Of a stretch of 64,000 nt of DNA, positions 11,787 to 26,700 are shown one piece after another. The notes beneath the pieces are model-generated. The model was not told where the DNA came from and did not search any database. It saw only the letters and a list, made by a program, of their open reading frames with translations. The DNA comes from Sabellastarte sp. h YS-2021 (lineage: Eukaryota; Annelida; Polychaeta; Sabellida; Sabellidae): positions 81,401,566 through 81,465,565 of the forward strand of contig OZ024928.1 in the NCBI GenBank assembly GCA_964017235.1, given 5' to 3'. Numbering within the stretch: position 1 is the first letter of the stretch; every line of letters begins with the position of its first letter. A program made the translations under genes and the position numbers.

Positions 11787-14700
11787 GTATAATTGATTGA
11801 TTTAGAGTATAGCATTAAAATCAAATTGAAATTTGAATTTTAAGATGATACTTTAAAGAAGAAAGATTAAATCATAAAGTAATAGCCAATGAACTTGACA
11901 ACTTGTCTTAAATAGCCTTCGGATTCAGAAAATACGGTTTTAGCACAAAAATGGTCACAGTTGCAATATTTTCACGTGAAAAATGCAGACATCACTCGTT
12001 CTGGATAGTCTTCATCAGAATACTTATCTGCTGATATGCAGCATGAATATATTAACTCTTCCAATTTTTTAACTTGGAATAATCAATTACTCTTTTTAAT
12101 TCAGGTAACTTAAAATTCCATTTTTCCCAGTGTATTAGTGTTACATTTCAGGATTAAATAAAGATAATACACTGAAATTTTACTTATCTTTGGTATTCTA
12201 TCACAAAATCTGCTTCCTATTGATTGACTAAGATGTATAAAGATTAAAAAATAGTAAATCAGTAAATCTGAAGCAAAAACTATGCAGAAAGACAATAATA
12301 AATTATAATATTATAATAGCAATGCCATTTTCTTCAATTGGCCCCAGTTATTAGGGTACAAGAGAAACTTGAAAAAGGGCTCAGCAGTAAGGCACGTCAG
12401 TAAAAGTTTTACTTTTGTTTATGATTTTCCTTGTGAGAATGGCTGTGGTAAATATTGATTAATGTTGCATTTTTAGACCTGACTTGATTGAGTACAACAA
12501 ACTGACGAAGTCCAATCCCAACTACAATCTCAATAATGCATTCAATGTGGCAGAAGAAAAGTTGGGCCTTACACGGCTATTGGACCCAGAAGGTTTGATC
12601 TTCATTAATTATTTAAGTCTTATTATATAGTCGAAATAGGATTTTTTGGGTATTTGTTTGTATCAAAAACATTTTCTGGTGATGAAATGGTATCTGGTAT
12701 CTTGGGTCAAAAAAAAAGAAGTGTTTTTTCACTGCATTATTATGATAGAGTTACACAATTTATGTCACAGTCCCAATTAAAATCCTAAACACTATAAAAG
12801 ATTGAAAAATTCTATTTCTTTAGTACTTAAATAATGATGTAAGTTATATGTTTTGGCAACTTTTAGCGGCATATAGAGATCTTAGTGAACTCAATGTTGC
12901 TCTTTTTGATTGCTCAACATTAAAAACTAATTAAACAGCTATTAAATGGTGATAAGTGTATAATTTTATGCTTTTCAATTGCAAGAAAAGAAATCTATAT
13001 TCAGGGGCAGGGCAAAAATTTCCTTTTAAATTTATATTATTTATGTTATTTCTTGATCTTGTACTGTAAGTTCCAACCTCGTTTAGAAGTAGTCAAGCTA
13101 AGGACTGAAGATTTATTATTAGTTAGTCATTGCATTGTGTTGAAATATGAAGCTGGAGAGAAATAAGTGTTTGTGATTAGTTCATTCCAATATCTGCTGG
13201 TTAACATTATGGTGAACACATTAGGCTTTCAGTAGTGGTGCTATCGTTTGCGTAGATGAAAACTGGTTTCCTGGTTGTGAAAACGAAATAAGATCCGGTA
13301 TATTTCATTTGTTAGGCGGGTTGCGTGTAACAGGAGATAGATCACCATCACAGCTAGGTTCCTTTCGAAATTGGTGTAATTCCGTCTGTCCGTTTTTTGT
13401 CCATTTGTCTATCCGTCAAAATTTCCGTTTCCGGACTCTAACTCGAAAACAGTTTGTCCAATCGAATTCAAACTTGACAGGGAGATAGATCACTATCATA
13501 GCTAGGTTCCTTTCGAAATTGGTGTAATTCCATCCGTTCGTTTGTCCGCCAACATTTCTGTTTCTGGACTCTAACTCGAAAACGCTTTGTCCAATCGAAT
13601 TCAAACTTGACAGGGAGATACATCACCAGCATAGCTAAGTTGCTTTCGAAATTGGTGTAATTCCGTCCTTTCGTTTGTCCTTTTATAGCATACATACAAT
13701 TATGTAACCTAGATTACAAGTTTTATATTTCTTAGCACGTCTAACACATTCACCTTAACTGGGTGACCTAACATTTCTTTCCTTGTTTCTAAATGTAATT
13801 ACAGCAGTCGCTAACCTTATTGCTACCTGCGCAACCCGCCTTTTGGGGCATCTTTGACCCTCTTGTTTTAGTATTCGTCTTATTAAAAAATGTAGACATC
13901 CGTACATGAGATATAACTGTAAAGCAGAAGAGAACATCTAAAAATATACATCATATTTAACCATTTGGAAGGTATTTTATGAAATATTTAATAATATTTC
14001 AAATATTTATTTTATTGTCTAGCAATGTTAACTGTGCATTGTGGATAAATAAATACATTTATAAATACCTGTTTCCATCACTTTGTAGTGGTTGATGCTG
14101 TATTAGTCCCAAGGGAAACGAAATGCGGAATACTGGTATTACATTAACAACCCTAGTTTTCAGCAGGGCTGGATGTTAACTTTTTTAGCACATGCCAGTA
14201 GGGCAAGTCACATTCAGATTTTGTTTGCCCTGAATTAACATTTCACTTTAATAGGGTTTTTTTTTGCATGACATATTGTTAGTTATTTATGCCATGTTAG
14301 TTATACCAAGGTTGTCTCCTAGCTGTCTTGCAGGGAACCTTAAAAGTAGTAGTCATTTATCAGACTTATAATACATTTAGATAAGACTTATGAAAAAAAA
14401 AAAAGCTGGCAAATGTTTTTTTAAATTTTTTTTGTTAATATCCAACACTGGGCTTTGTAATAGTGGCAGTGTCATGTTCAGAAATCTTCATTAACTGCCC
14501 AACCAGCTTATGTCAATACTAAACAAGGGACTTGGTATATTGGAAGCTATGTTAAAACATTTCTAGGATTTTGTTAACTCTTTAGATGTCAGTGTTGAGT
14601 ACCCTGATGAGAAGTCTATTATTACTTATGTGGTGACCTACTACCACTACTTCTCCAAGATGAAGGCTGACTCAGTGCAGGGAAGACGTGTAGGGAAGGT

Positions 14701-17700
14701 ATAACAGTCCTCTTTTTCCTTATCAACATGAAATTGCTCTATTTATAGCCAATTCTTAAAAAATATATTGATGATTTCCTGTTTATTGATGTGTTGTCAG
14801 AATATAGGATTGACAGAAACACTTATTTTGTTAGGCTATCTTTTGAAGGATCTATGGGGATTTTCTGCATTAAACTGGTTTAAATCACAAGAATGTTGAA
14901 ATAAGTTAACTTAAAGTGTATGAATAATTTATTTTGTTAAGTTACCAACACAGACCACCAACATACCAATGGGTTTTTAAAATGGTGTATCTTGAAAAAG
15001 GAACTTCTGACTATGAATATTAATGAGCTTCTTGAAATGTCAAATGTTGATATCAGTTTCAGCCTGCAGGTTAAAAGTCGTGATTATATTGTGAGAGTTT
15101 TATGATGGAAACTCTGAACATATCTTTCAAATTCCATGACAAGGAGGTTTTTATGCCCAATTAACAATTTTAAACACAGTTGTTTTACTCTTATATTTGT
15201 TGATCTGTGGCAACTTTTTTTGCAAACTGAATCATTTATCTTTGAAATATTTTACAGGGTTAGGTTTTTAATGCCAGAAACCTGCGTTTTTGATGTGACA
15301 GTTTAAACCATAGGTTTTGACCATGTCTGTCAAGAAAATTGCCAACCCTGGTATCTTATAGTTGCATAAATTCACAATCTTTGCTTGTTTGGTGATCTTG
15401 TCTTTGAAAAACAAGGCAGATTTAAATTCTATTTGTTCAGGCTTAAAACCTTGCAGTTTCTTAACTTAGGTCTGTGGTCTTATGCTCAAAACCTGTTCCT
15501 TCTTAGTTATTTCTAAAAATTGCCAACACGTGGAAGGTGTTAAGCTCGCCACAGATTTGTAACTTCAACCATTGTGAGAGACACGACACTTGAATTAAAA
15601 TACAATCCATGTCTGTCCACAGGTGGTGAACCAGTGCTTAGACAATGAAGCCAGTATCAATCAGTATGAGACCCTGACTTCTGACCTTTTGGACTGGATT
15701 GAGAAGACAATTGGATATCTGAATGACAGAGAGTTTGCCAATTCTCTGACAGGAGTGCAGCAGCAACTTGGTTCATTCAATACATACAGAACAGTTGAAA
15801 AGCCTCCTAAGTGAGTGTCATAAAAAGAGGAGGCCATGTTACACCATGTCCTTAAAATATTTTTTTCCAAATGCAATGCTTAAGGTAATGATATGTAAAG
15901 TGCAAAAATTGACTTTGTCTATCTGAAGTTTTGAAACATTCCCCTGCCCTAAAATAACAAAAGTAATTTGAAAGTTCACAAGTCAACAGAAATAGAATAA
16001 GAAACAGTATGTAAATGTAACTGAAGAAAACTTACTGCGCATATGAAAGTGATTTGACATGTCATAAGTAAACTTCATACAGTAACAATAAATATCATTT
16101 TCTTGTTCCACTAGAGAAGTCAGCAATGATTTCAGTAATGCATATGTAACCTGAGTATTTGTCATTTAGGTTTGTTGAAAAGGGAAACCTTGAAGTACAG
16201 TTATTCACTCTTCAAAGTAAGATGCGAGCAAATAACCAAAAACCATACTTTCCAAAAGAGGGGAAAATGCTGTCTGACATTAACCGTGCTTGGGACCGGT
16301 TGGAAAAGGCTGAGCATGAAAGGGAGCTTGCTTTGAGAGAAGAACTTATCAGGTATTCAGAATATGCCTTATTTTTGTATGTTACTTGATTTACTACAGT
16401 CATGGTGGTTTTGTACTATGTTAGAAATTTGGTTTTAATCTATCAGGAAATGTGATTTGTAAGTGTTGACAGTGTTCCAATCTTATTGGAGAAATCACTC
16501 CAATGCCGTTATATCTGATATTAATAGTTAACTTGCCTTCACTCGTTACTCCTTATCATTTCAAAACTTTGTCACATTTTGTGAAAAAAATACTTTATTT
16601 TGTCTCAAGGCAAGAGAAACTGGAACAGTTGGCTGCAAGATTTGATCGTAAAGCTGGTATGCGTGAAACATGGCTAAGTGAAAATCAACGCCTGGTGTCC
16701 CAAGACAACTTTGGATATGATCTGGCTGCAGTTGAGGCAGCAACAAAGAAACATGAAGCTATAGAGACTGATATCAACGCTTATGAAGAAAGAGTACAGG
16801 CTGTGGTGTCTGTGGCAGCAGAACTGGAGGCAGAAAACTACCATGATATTGATAGAATCAATGCAAGGTAAGGTTAAATTGACCCTGTTGATCTCACATG
16901 ACAGTAAAGTTACATATCTTTATAATTTTTTTTCCTTTCAACCACCGAATTTCAATATGTAATAATGACAAAACTTTTATCTGGGGTAGATGTCACTTAG
17001 TTACTTTTGCATATTTTACTTTTATTAAAACCATTTAATATTGCACATCATAATCAGCATTTCTGCTGCAGTTTTTCAGTGAGAAAGTCTTTGAATTTAT
17101 CAGAACTAAATGATGTTCCATTCAGGCATTGTTCTTCATATTTCATTGCCTCTTCAATCAGCAATGCTTCCTTGAAATCTAGTGTCCAAAAAATAAAGTG
17201 TTTGGGTACATGGTATTATATACACAAGTTTCTTATAGTTTGATAATAACCAAAGTCCCGCCTTAACTAATTATTGCAAATTTCACCAAACTACAACATG
17301 CGAAATGGTTAGTTCTTTTTCGCTAACACAATTATACTTGTGTATTTAAAATTTGGAACGAGTAACCTCCAGCACATAGTGTTGTATATTTTGTGTAGAC
17401 TTAAACTCACAATATTATTGTATCCCCGGACGAAAGTCGAGGATACTTAGGATTCAGTACGGTCACGCCGCCGCCACAGAGATTTCCTTTTGGACGCGAT
17501 AACTTAAAAAATATTTTAGTTAGAACTTTCAAATTTGGTATGTGGGTATATATGGGCAATGCCACGAACGCTATTGTTTTGTGACCTTGACCTTCAATCT
17601 CAAGGTCACTGGTGGCCACTTAAAGGTCAGATTTTGGCCATTTTTGCACATTTTGGCCCAGTTCTCCAAGACAGAAAGTTAGATCATCCTATGGCTGGTA

Positions 17701-20700
17701 TATATAATACATATATATGTCCTCTATAAGCATGCAGAAATTTGACCTTGAAGCTCTTCATTGAAGGTCATCCACTGACCGCCAAAGTACTTGACCGAGG
17801 GGCATTTTTGGCCTTTTTGGAGATATTTTCACACTTAACGCTGACTATATTGCATGGAAACTATTGAAAATGGCTTTGGAGGTTGAGTACATGATGGACT
17901 TCTGCCATCCAGGTTTACTGGTTACAGATCTTCATTTAAGGTCATCCACTGACCGCCAAAGTACCTGACCAAGGGTCATTTTTGGCATATTTGGAGATAT
18001 TTTCACACTTAATGCTGACCACATTGCTTGGAAACTATTGAAAATGGCTTTTGAGGTTGAGTACATGATGGAGTACCAGCATCCAGGCTGACCGGTTACA
18101 GATCTTCATTGAAGGTCATCCACTGACCGCCAAAGTACCTGACCGAGGGTCATTTTGGGCCCTCTATTTGTTTGTTTGTTTGTAAACAAGATAACTCAAA
18201 AACTGACAGACGGATTTTGATAAAATTTTCAGGACATGTCCAAATTGGTAAAAGGAAGATGTGATTAAATTTTGGGAGTGATCCGGATCACTGTCTGGAT
18301 CTTCTGGATCCATGAAATTTAATTTTTAAACACAGATAGCTCAAAAAGTTATGGGTGCATTTTGATGAAATTTTCAGAAGATGTCCTTATTTGGACGAGG
18401 AACAAGTGATTAGATTTTGGGAGTGATCCGGATCACTGTCTGGATCATCTGGATCCAGACTGCCAGATGTGTTTGTGTACAATATAGCTCAAAAACGGAT
18501 TTTGATGAAATTTTCAGGATATGTCTGAAAAGGTAAAAAGATGAAATGGTTGAATTTTAGAAGTGATCCGGATCACTATATGGATCTTCTGGATCCATGA
18601 AATGTAATTTTTAAAGACAGATACCTCAAAAAGTTATGGATGGATTGTGATGACATTTTCAGCAAATGACCTAAATGGTACAAGGAACAAGTGATTATAC
18701 TTTTGGAATGATCTGGATCACCGTCTGGATCATCTGGATTGAGCCTGCAACATGATTTTACGATGAATTTTGATGATATTTTTAGGCTATGTTACAAATA
18801 GTAAAAGGAAGAAGTGGTAAAAGGATGAAATGATTGAATTTTGGAAGTGATCCGGATCACTATATGGATCTTCTGGATCCATGAATGTAATTTTTTAAGA
18901 CAGATACCTCAAAAAGTTATGGATGGATTGTTTCAGCAAATGGCCTAAATGGTACAAGGAACAAGTGATTACATTTTTGGAGTGATCTGGATCATCTGGA
19001 TCCAGGCTTTCACATAATCTTGGAATGGATTTTACTATTTTCAGGATATGTTACAAATGGTAAAAGGAAGAAGTGGTAAAAGGAAGAAATGGTTCAATTT
19101 TGCGAGTGATCTGGACCACTATCTGGATCTTCTGGATCCGTGAATGTAATTTTTAAAGACAAATAGCTCAGAAAGTCATGAATGGATTTTTATGAAATTT
19201 TCAGGAAATGTCTTAAATGGGACAAAGAACAAGTGATTAGATTTTAGGAGTAATCTGGATCACTGTCTGGATCATGTGGATCCAGGCTGCCAGATGTGTC
19301 TGTGTACAAGATAACTCAAAAACTTATGGATTTCGATGAAATTTTTAGAATATGTCTGAAAAGGTAAAAGGATGAAATGATTGAGTTTTGGAAGCGATCC
19401 GGATCACTATATGGATCTTCTGGATCCATGAAATGTAATTTTTAAAGACAGATATAAGTGAAACAACTAGTGATTAGCTTTTGGAAGTAATCTGGTACTA
19501 TGGAGAATCCTGACCTGGTGCTCCAGGAAACAGGCTCAAGCCCGACACATTCACGCCTTAACTATGTCCCGTCCGGGGATACACTGCGTCGAGACGCAAT
19601 CTCTAGTTTCAAACAATTCCTCATTTCTCTCACTGATACAATTTGTAGGAGAGACAATGTCTTGAGACTGTGGCAATATCTGCTGGAGTTGCTCAGAGCT
19701 AGAAGGATGAGACTGGAATTGTCATTGCAGCTACAGAAAATATTCCAGGAAATGCTTTACATCCTTGACTGGATGGATGAAATTAAGGTGTGTTAGTTTT
19801 GTTCGATAATTGTTGTCATAGTGAATATTTTCACACAATAAAACATCTTATTGTTTTATAAATAAAACAAAAATGCTTTCATACAAAAAATCATGATGAA
19901 AATAAAATTTTTACTTAATTGTTAAAAATTATTAGAGAAAGATAAGGTGCACTACAGGCATCAGAAAGTGCAATAAGAGTGCCATAATCTATTGCATATT
20001 TGTGTTCACTGTCAAACATGTATGTTGGGAAGTCTAAGACGTATATAAGAAACATTGTGCATGTTTAGCAAAAAAACTTCCTTTCTAACATACTGTAAAA
20101 CACGAATTCTACACTAATTTCATTATAAAATTATAATGATTTAGCATTGATAAACAATATATTTTGTAATTTATCAATGAAAATCCTGATTGTTTTCAAG
20201 ATTTCTTGTTTGTAGGCTAATTATTACAAGAATGGCCATGTTTATTTGTGTGAGTTCATTAAACAAATATATGTGACATAAAGAACTTTAAGTTAACCTG
20301 TGTGTAGTTAACTCAGTCCACTGCCTAGTAATGAACTTTACCATCGATTGCAATTATATTGGGGGATTGTTTCCCCCCTGAGTGTAGAGTTTTGGAACAA
20401 AGGCCAGTTATGTACCAGCTGTCACTTGGCAGTGTAAGGAGATTATTGTCTAGTCTAAGTTAATGCCTGTATAGTAAACAGAATAAACACTTATTACACT
20501 CCCTTACACCTTTAAGTAGGATACTGGTCAATAGTCAGTATTTGATTATTTTATTGATTTTTAAAATCCTGATAATCACCAATGAAATCAAACATTTATT
20601 TTATTGATTTTTTTTCCCTGATCCTCCAAAAAAGAGGCTCACTGGCAGCTGAGAGGCTCAAAAAAGCGGCTCAGAGAGGATAAGCTTTTTGCACCTTAGG

Positions 20701-23700
20701 GCAAAAGTGGGATGTGTTTTCAGCCTCTGATGAGAAAATAAAATATATTTTCGAAATATTACCAAGCATAATTGGATAATATAAGGCAGTTTAGACAGTG
20801 GTGTGGTAAATATTCTGTTAAAAATTATTAGCTTTGTGTATCTAATTATGAAATGTGAGGGGGCTGAGATGTAAGTTTTTCTCTAGTTTGTTGTGTTGTG
20901 ACACACTTTTCCACTTAACCTTTTTGTCACATTTGACCTTAGCTCTTTAGCTATTGTTGTGCACAAAAATGAGTGACTAAAATAGTTGCCATGACAGGCT
21001 CTTGTATACAGTAAAAAAAAGATATGTAAAATAGTACATTTAATAATATTATCAAAAATAATTATATTTATGTTTGTTTACCAGACCAGCCTAACAGTTA
21101 AAAGTCCAGTTGGATGTATACTTGTTAATTAAGTCCATCTTTGTACTACAGGCCCGCCTCCAATCAGAAGATTATGGCAAGCATCTGATGGGAGTAGAGG
21201 ACTTGTTGCAGAAACACAGCCTACTGGAGGCTGACATCAAGGTCATCGGGGACAGGGTCAAGAGCTGCAACTCTCAAGCTGACAAGTTTGTCGAGGGAGA
21301 CTTCCCTGAGACAGAAGGTAAGGGAAATTGCCTTGTAGAGAATATTTCCTGGGTTTTTTGGGGTTTTTTTTCAGTAAATACAACTATTTCATTGAGTTTC
21401 TAAATCACAATATTTCAGTTGCCAATGCAGGTATTGGCAGTTAAATGCATTGGAAATCTTGGTGAATATTTCTGTTCTGTCTTTCTTCCAATTGTTCAAA
21501 AGAATCATGCTGTTTATAATGTAGCTTTGTACATTGACAAGTTAACATACTGACAGGGTACAAACCGTGTGATCCTGAGGTTGTGCAGGACCGCATGAAG
21601 CACCTAGAGGCAGCGTATGATGAGCTGTTACAGTTGGCTTCAGAACGCAAACTTAGATTAGAAGAATCTCGCAAAGTCTGGCAGTTCTACTGGGATATGG
21701 CAGATGAGGAGGGTTGGATTAAGGAGAAAGAACAGCTGATGTCATCGCCAGATCTTGGACATGACCTCACCTCTGTGCACCTGTTATTGAATAAACAAAA
21801 GGTAAGCGTTGTATAGAGATAATTGCATATTATCATTACCAGTATGCCAAATCATCTGTCATGAATAAATCTGTATAACAGTTATTTTATATTAGCTGTA
21901 CTTGCTTCATTTTTCAGTGTCTTCAGTTTTCTGTAGTTTTGTTCAGGGGTGTTAAGATGGAAAGAACCAAATTATAATATAGAGTTATTTGTGAGAAAAA
22001 AGTGACCTATATCTGTTTTGTAGTAGTGGCTAATTTGTAGATTAGTTCCAGTAGTCCTCTTCAGTTTTACACAGATATAGTGTTGCACACTTTGACATCA
22101 AGATGGTTAACTAAGCAGTTACTCTCATACAGTGTGGTTATTTTGAATCTGGAATATGCACAAATTATTTGCAAATATTCTCCCTTGTATTTTCTTACAG
22201 TTAACAGAGCTTTTCATTTGAAATTAAATATTGATAATTGCCATAATTGAATCGGTTAATTGTAAGTTTGAAATGCACAGTACTGTAATGAAAGAAAAAG
22301 AATATATAATACAATAATATAATGAGGAAGTGGAAGCATCAGATATTGTGAGAAGGCTTCCCCTCCATTTATAAAATGTAAATTACATATAAACAGCTTG
22401 TAAAGTGAAGGGAGAGAATAAAGTGTGAAACTGCACTTTTGAAAACAGTCTCACATGATATTTATCAAACAGTGAGTGGGACCAACAAGACAAGTATTGG
22501 CTGGAATGTGTGTTTGGCTACTGACAGGTTTTTTTATGTAAAATTGATGAGAATGAGTCACAATGTTCTTTTTTTGTTTGTGTGCGTGAGGCATGTGCCA
22601 CCAGTATTGAAAAAAGGAAACTTGTGAGTGTTTATGCCTTCATGTGCTGGAGTCTGATTTTCTAGGCTCTTGAAGAAGACCTGAATAAAGTCAGAGAAGA
22701 AAGCTTAGGAAGAATTAAGTCTGTTTCTTGCTTTACCAAGTTTGAAAAGGCTAGTAGTATGCTAGGAATTATGATCTTAAAAATCAATGAAACAAGCTAC
22801 AACAATTATCGTTAAATGTTTTATGGCCATAATAATTAAAAGTTCATACAACTTGCAGATATAATTTCTCTCCTGATCAAGCTGTACAGAGTTGATTTTT
22901 ACGTTCACTGTAAAATACAGTAAAAGGATTTTTATGTATCCAGTACACAAGTAATGATAGGAATGTGTTATAACATGATTTCCTGCTTTCTGCCATATAT
23001 ATTCACTGTAAGCTGACAGCAACATTGAAAACAAGGGGAAATGACAAAACATGAAACGAATCCACTAGCTGTCCCTTTCCAGCAGTAGCTTATTGATTGG
23101 GGAGCTGTGTTATAGCAGTAATGTTCACCAATATAGTAATTGCACTGCATGGGATATCTAGCATTTATTTGATTACAAAATTATGTCTCGGGAAGTGATA
23201 TCCATGTATCTGTGTTAGTAGTTTGGTCACATTATGTTTCATCTGATTTGTGCGATCCTACTTAGGATATATATTTTGCAACTTTTTCTTCCATTGTCTA
23301 CTCATTTGTGACATTTCTAACTTACTGCCAGTTTTTACCCCACAGCCCTTAAGGGCTGTCGGGGTATTGTTTTCACCCATGGTGTCCTGATGGGTGGGCG
23401 GCGGGAAAAATTTTGTCTGGGCTGTATCTCAGAAACCATAAGGTGTAGGAAGTTGATACTTGGTAGGGACATTGGTTAGGAGGTGTAGGTGTGCAACGTC
23501 ATGGTGTGACCTTGATTTGACCTTGCCGTAGTGACCTTGACCTATAAAATCTTGACCGGGCTATATCTCGCAAACCGTAAGGTCTAGGAAGTTGATACTT
23601 GGTAGGGACATGGGTTAGGGGTTGTAGGTGTGCAGCGTCATGGTGTGACCTTAATTTGACCTTTGACCTTGCCGTAGTGACCTTGACCTATAAAATCTTG

Positions 23701-26700
23701 TCCGGGCTATATCTCGGAAACCGTAAGGTGTAGGAAGTTAATACGTGGTAGGGACATTGGTTAGGGGGTGTAGGTGTGCAACATCATGGTCTGACCTTGA
23801 TTTGACCTTTGACCTTGCCATAGTGACCTTGACCTATAAAATCTTGTCCGGGCTATATCTCGGAAACCGCAAGGTGTAGGAAGTTGATACTTGGTAGGGA
23901 CATTGGTTAGGGGGTGTAGGTGTGCAACATCGTGGTCTGACCTTGATTTGACCTTTGACCTTGTTGTAGTAACCTTGACCTATAAAATCTTGTTGCACCT
24001 TTGGGTCTGTCTTTTGATGCAGATTAAGCACTGTTAAAGTCATGTTAGAATTCATTAAGAATTTTACTTTTACAAATTCCCATTGTAACAGATGGAATTT
24101 CATCAAGTGAGCCACAGATTTTGCTCCGACACCACACATAAGCATTCATTGAATGTATTACCACTTCTGTATGCATGGTAATATTCAAAACATCTAAACC
24201 ATAATTCGGCCATGCCAGATGTAGATAAAGAGTGTCTTATTGTTTAGTTTACTGAGTAATGCTGTCATCTTGTTATTGAATTTTCTTGTTTTAATACTTC
24301 ATCTTTACATGCATTATCTTTTTCTTAGACATTATTGTATCTATTTAAACATTGTTTGTACCTTTATATAACTGACAGTGCTCTGAAAGTATCCTGAACT
24401 TTGTACTGATACAGTACTTCTATATCTCATGGTGTTAAAAATATTTCCCTAGGCTGTGGGGTACGGGCATCTCTGATGCTATTTTTATGATTTTGTATTT
24501 AATATTGAGAATTATCAGCAATACAAATAATCTAATGTTGATTTATAGATATAAAAAAATAAATGACAAAACTTGATAATAATAATAATAGCAATAATAA
24601 TAATGACTTTGTAAATTTTTTATGATTACAGTTCCCATGTAAAAAGTTATTTAGAAAAATTGTATGTTTGAATGGTGAAGTCTAGAATTTTGATAATTTA
24701 TGACAAAAATGTCCATACCCATACTCAAGATGTGCCTTAAGAATTCAACATTTATGATAGTTTATATCTGGCAAAAAATGTCGTGTGTGAAAAAAAATTT
24801 AATCAATCATCAAGTCCTATACTTTTTCCTGAAATGTTGATGTAAGCAATATTTATTTCCCACTTTGGTTTGCTCTTGAAAACACACCACTTTGTGTAAC
24901 AAATTCCTGTTTGAAGTAGAAATTAGTTAAAAGTAAAACTTTTCTGTGTATTTTATATATTGTCTAGGTTTTGTTTGGTTCCAGTATTCAAGCACTCTGT
25001 TCCTAGTAATAAAACCACACATTTTTCAAGAAAAAGATTTCAAAACTGTTTTAATTATTTGAGTTGTGATGAGTACTTTCATTATTCATAATTAATATGA
25101 AACAGTAAAACACGATTCTTTTATCACATACTTTGAACGACAAACATTAATTTCAATTGTCATGGTTGTGTACATAATAACATAATAAGTTCAAATGACT
25201 TGGCAGTGTTAAACAACTATATGTTCCAGTTTTGTAAGCTGTTTTGTACTGTTGTTTTACATCCGGATAAAGACACATTGAAATGGAAATTATTTTTAGT
25301 TTTCCAAAAACAACCGACATGAAGCTCTGAACTGTTTCTAAATGTAGTAACAAAGACAGGATGTTCTACAATCTGATTATATGGTTGAAATTCTTTTAAA
25401 ATACTTTTGAGTATTCGCACAGAATCTAAAGAAGACAATTTACAAGTTTTACTTTAAAAAATTCTAGGGTTTTACTCCCAAAGCCTTTAAGACTCTATGG
25501 TTGTTTCCAGCTATGGTGTCCAGATGGGCGGGTGTTGGGAAAAAGTTTGTCCTGGCTGCATCTCAGAAATCATTAGGTGTAGGAAGTTGATACTTGTTAT
25601 GGACATTGGTCAGGGCATGTAGGTGTGCAACATCATAGTGTGTCCTTGATTGACCTTTGACCTTGCTGTAGTGACCTTGACCTTTAAAAATCTTGTCTGG
25701 ACTATATCTCTGAAACTGTGTTGTGTAGGAAGTTGATACGTTGTAGTGAAATTGGTTTACGGGTGTGGACATGCAATGTCATGGTGTGACCTTGATTTGA
25801 CCATTCACCTTGCTGTGGTGACCTTGAGCTGTAAAATCTTGTCAAGGCTATATCTCAGAAACGTAAAGTGTATGAAGTTGAGAGGTGTAGGTTTACAACG
25901 TCATGGTGTGGCCTTGATTTGAACTTTGACCTTTATAATCTTGTCTGGGCTTTATCTCACAAACCGTAAGGTGTCGAAAGTTGAAATTTGGTAGGGACAT
26001 TGGTTAGGGAGTGTGGGTGTGCAATGTAATGGTGTGACCTTGATTTGATCTTTGACCTTACTGTAGTGACCTGGATCTTTAAAATCTTGTGTGGACTATA
26101 TCGTGGAATCTGTAAGGTGTACAATGTTTATACTTTGTAGGGACATTTGTTAGGGGGTGTTGGTGTGCATCATCATGGTATGTCCTTGATTTGACGTTTG
26201 ACCTTGCTGTAGTGACCTTGACCCTTTAAAGTCTTGTTGGCCATATCTTAGAAACTGTAGGTGTAGAAAGTTGATTCTTGGATGGATTGTTGGTTGGAGA
26301 GTGTAGGTATGCTAAATCATGGTATGACCTTTAATCTCGCCTCTGCCAAAGTGTGTTCACCTTCCATATTTGAGACTTATTTTTCTTATCACAAGATATA
26401 TGGATTGCCATAACTAATTATTATATGTACTTTTACTTAATTGTGCTCTTTCTGTTGACAGCTGTACTTCAGTTAATAAATATTACAGCTACATAGCTTT
26501 TAGTTTACTGATTAATGCTGTCATCTTGCTGCTAAATTGTCTTGTTTTAATACTTTATCGTTACATACATTTTCTCTCTTAATTGTTATTTTCTCTACTT
26601 GTTGGGACTTTTATATAACTGACACATTTTTCTCTGAAAGTCTCCTACTTTGGTCAATCAGAAATAATATTCAAAATTTAAATTTTGCGCTGGCTTCACA

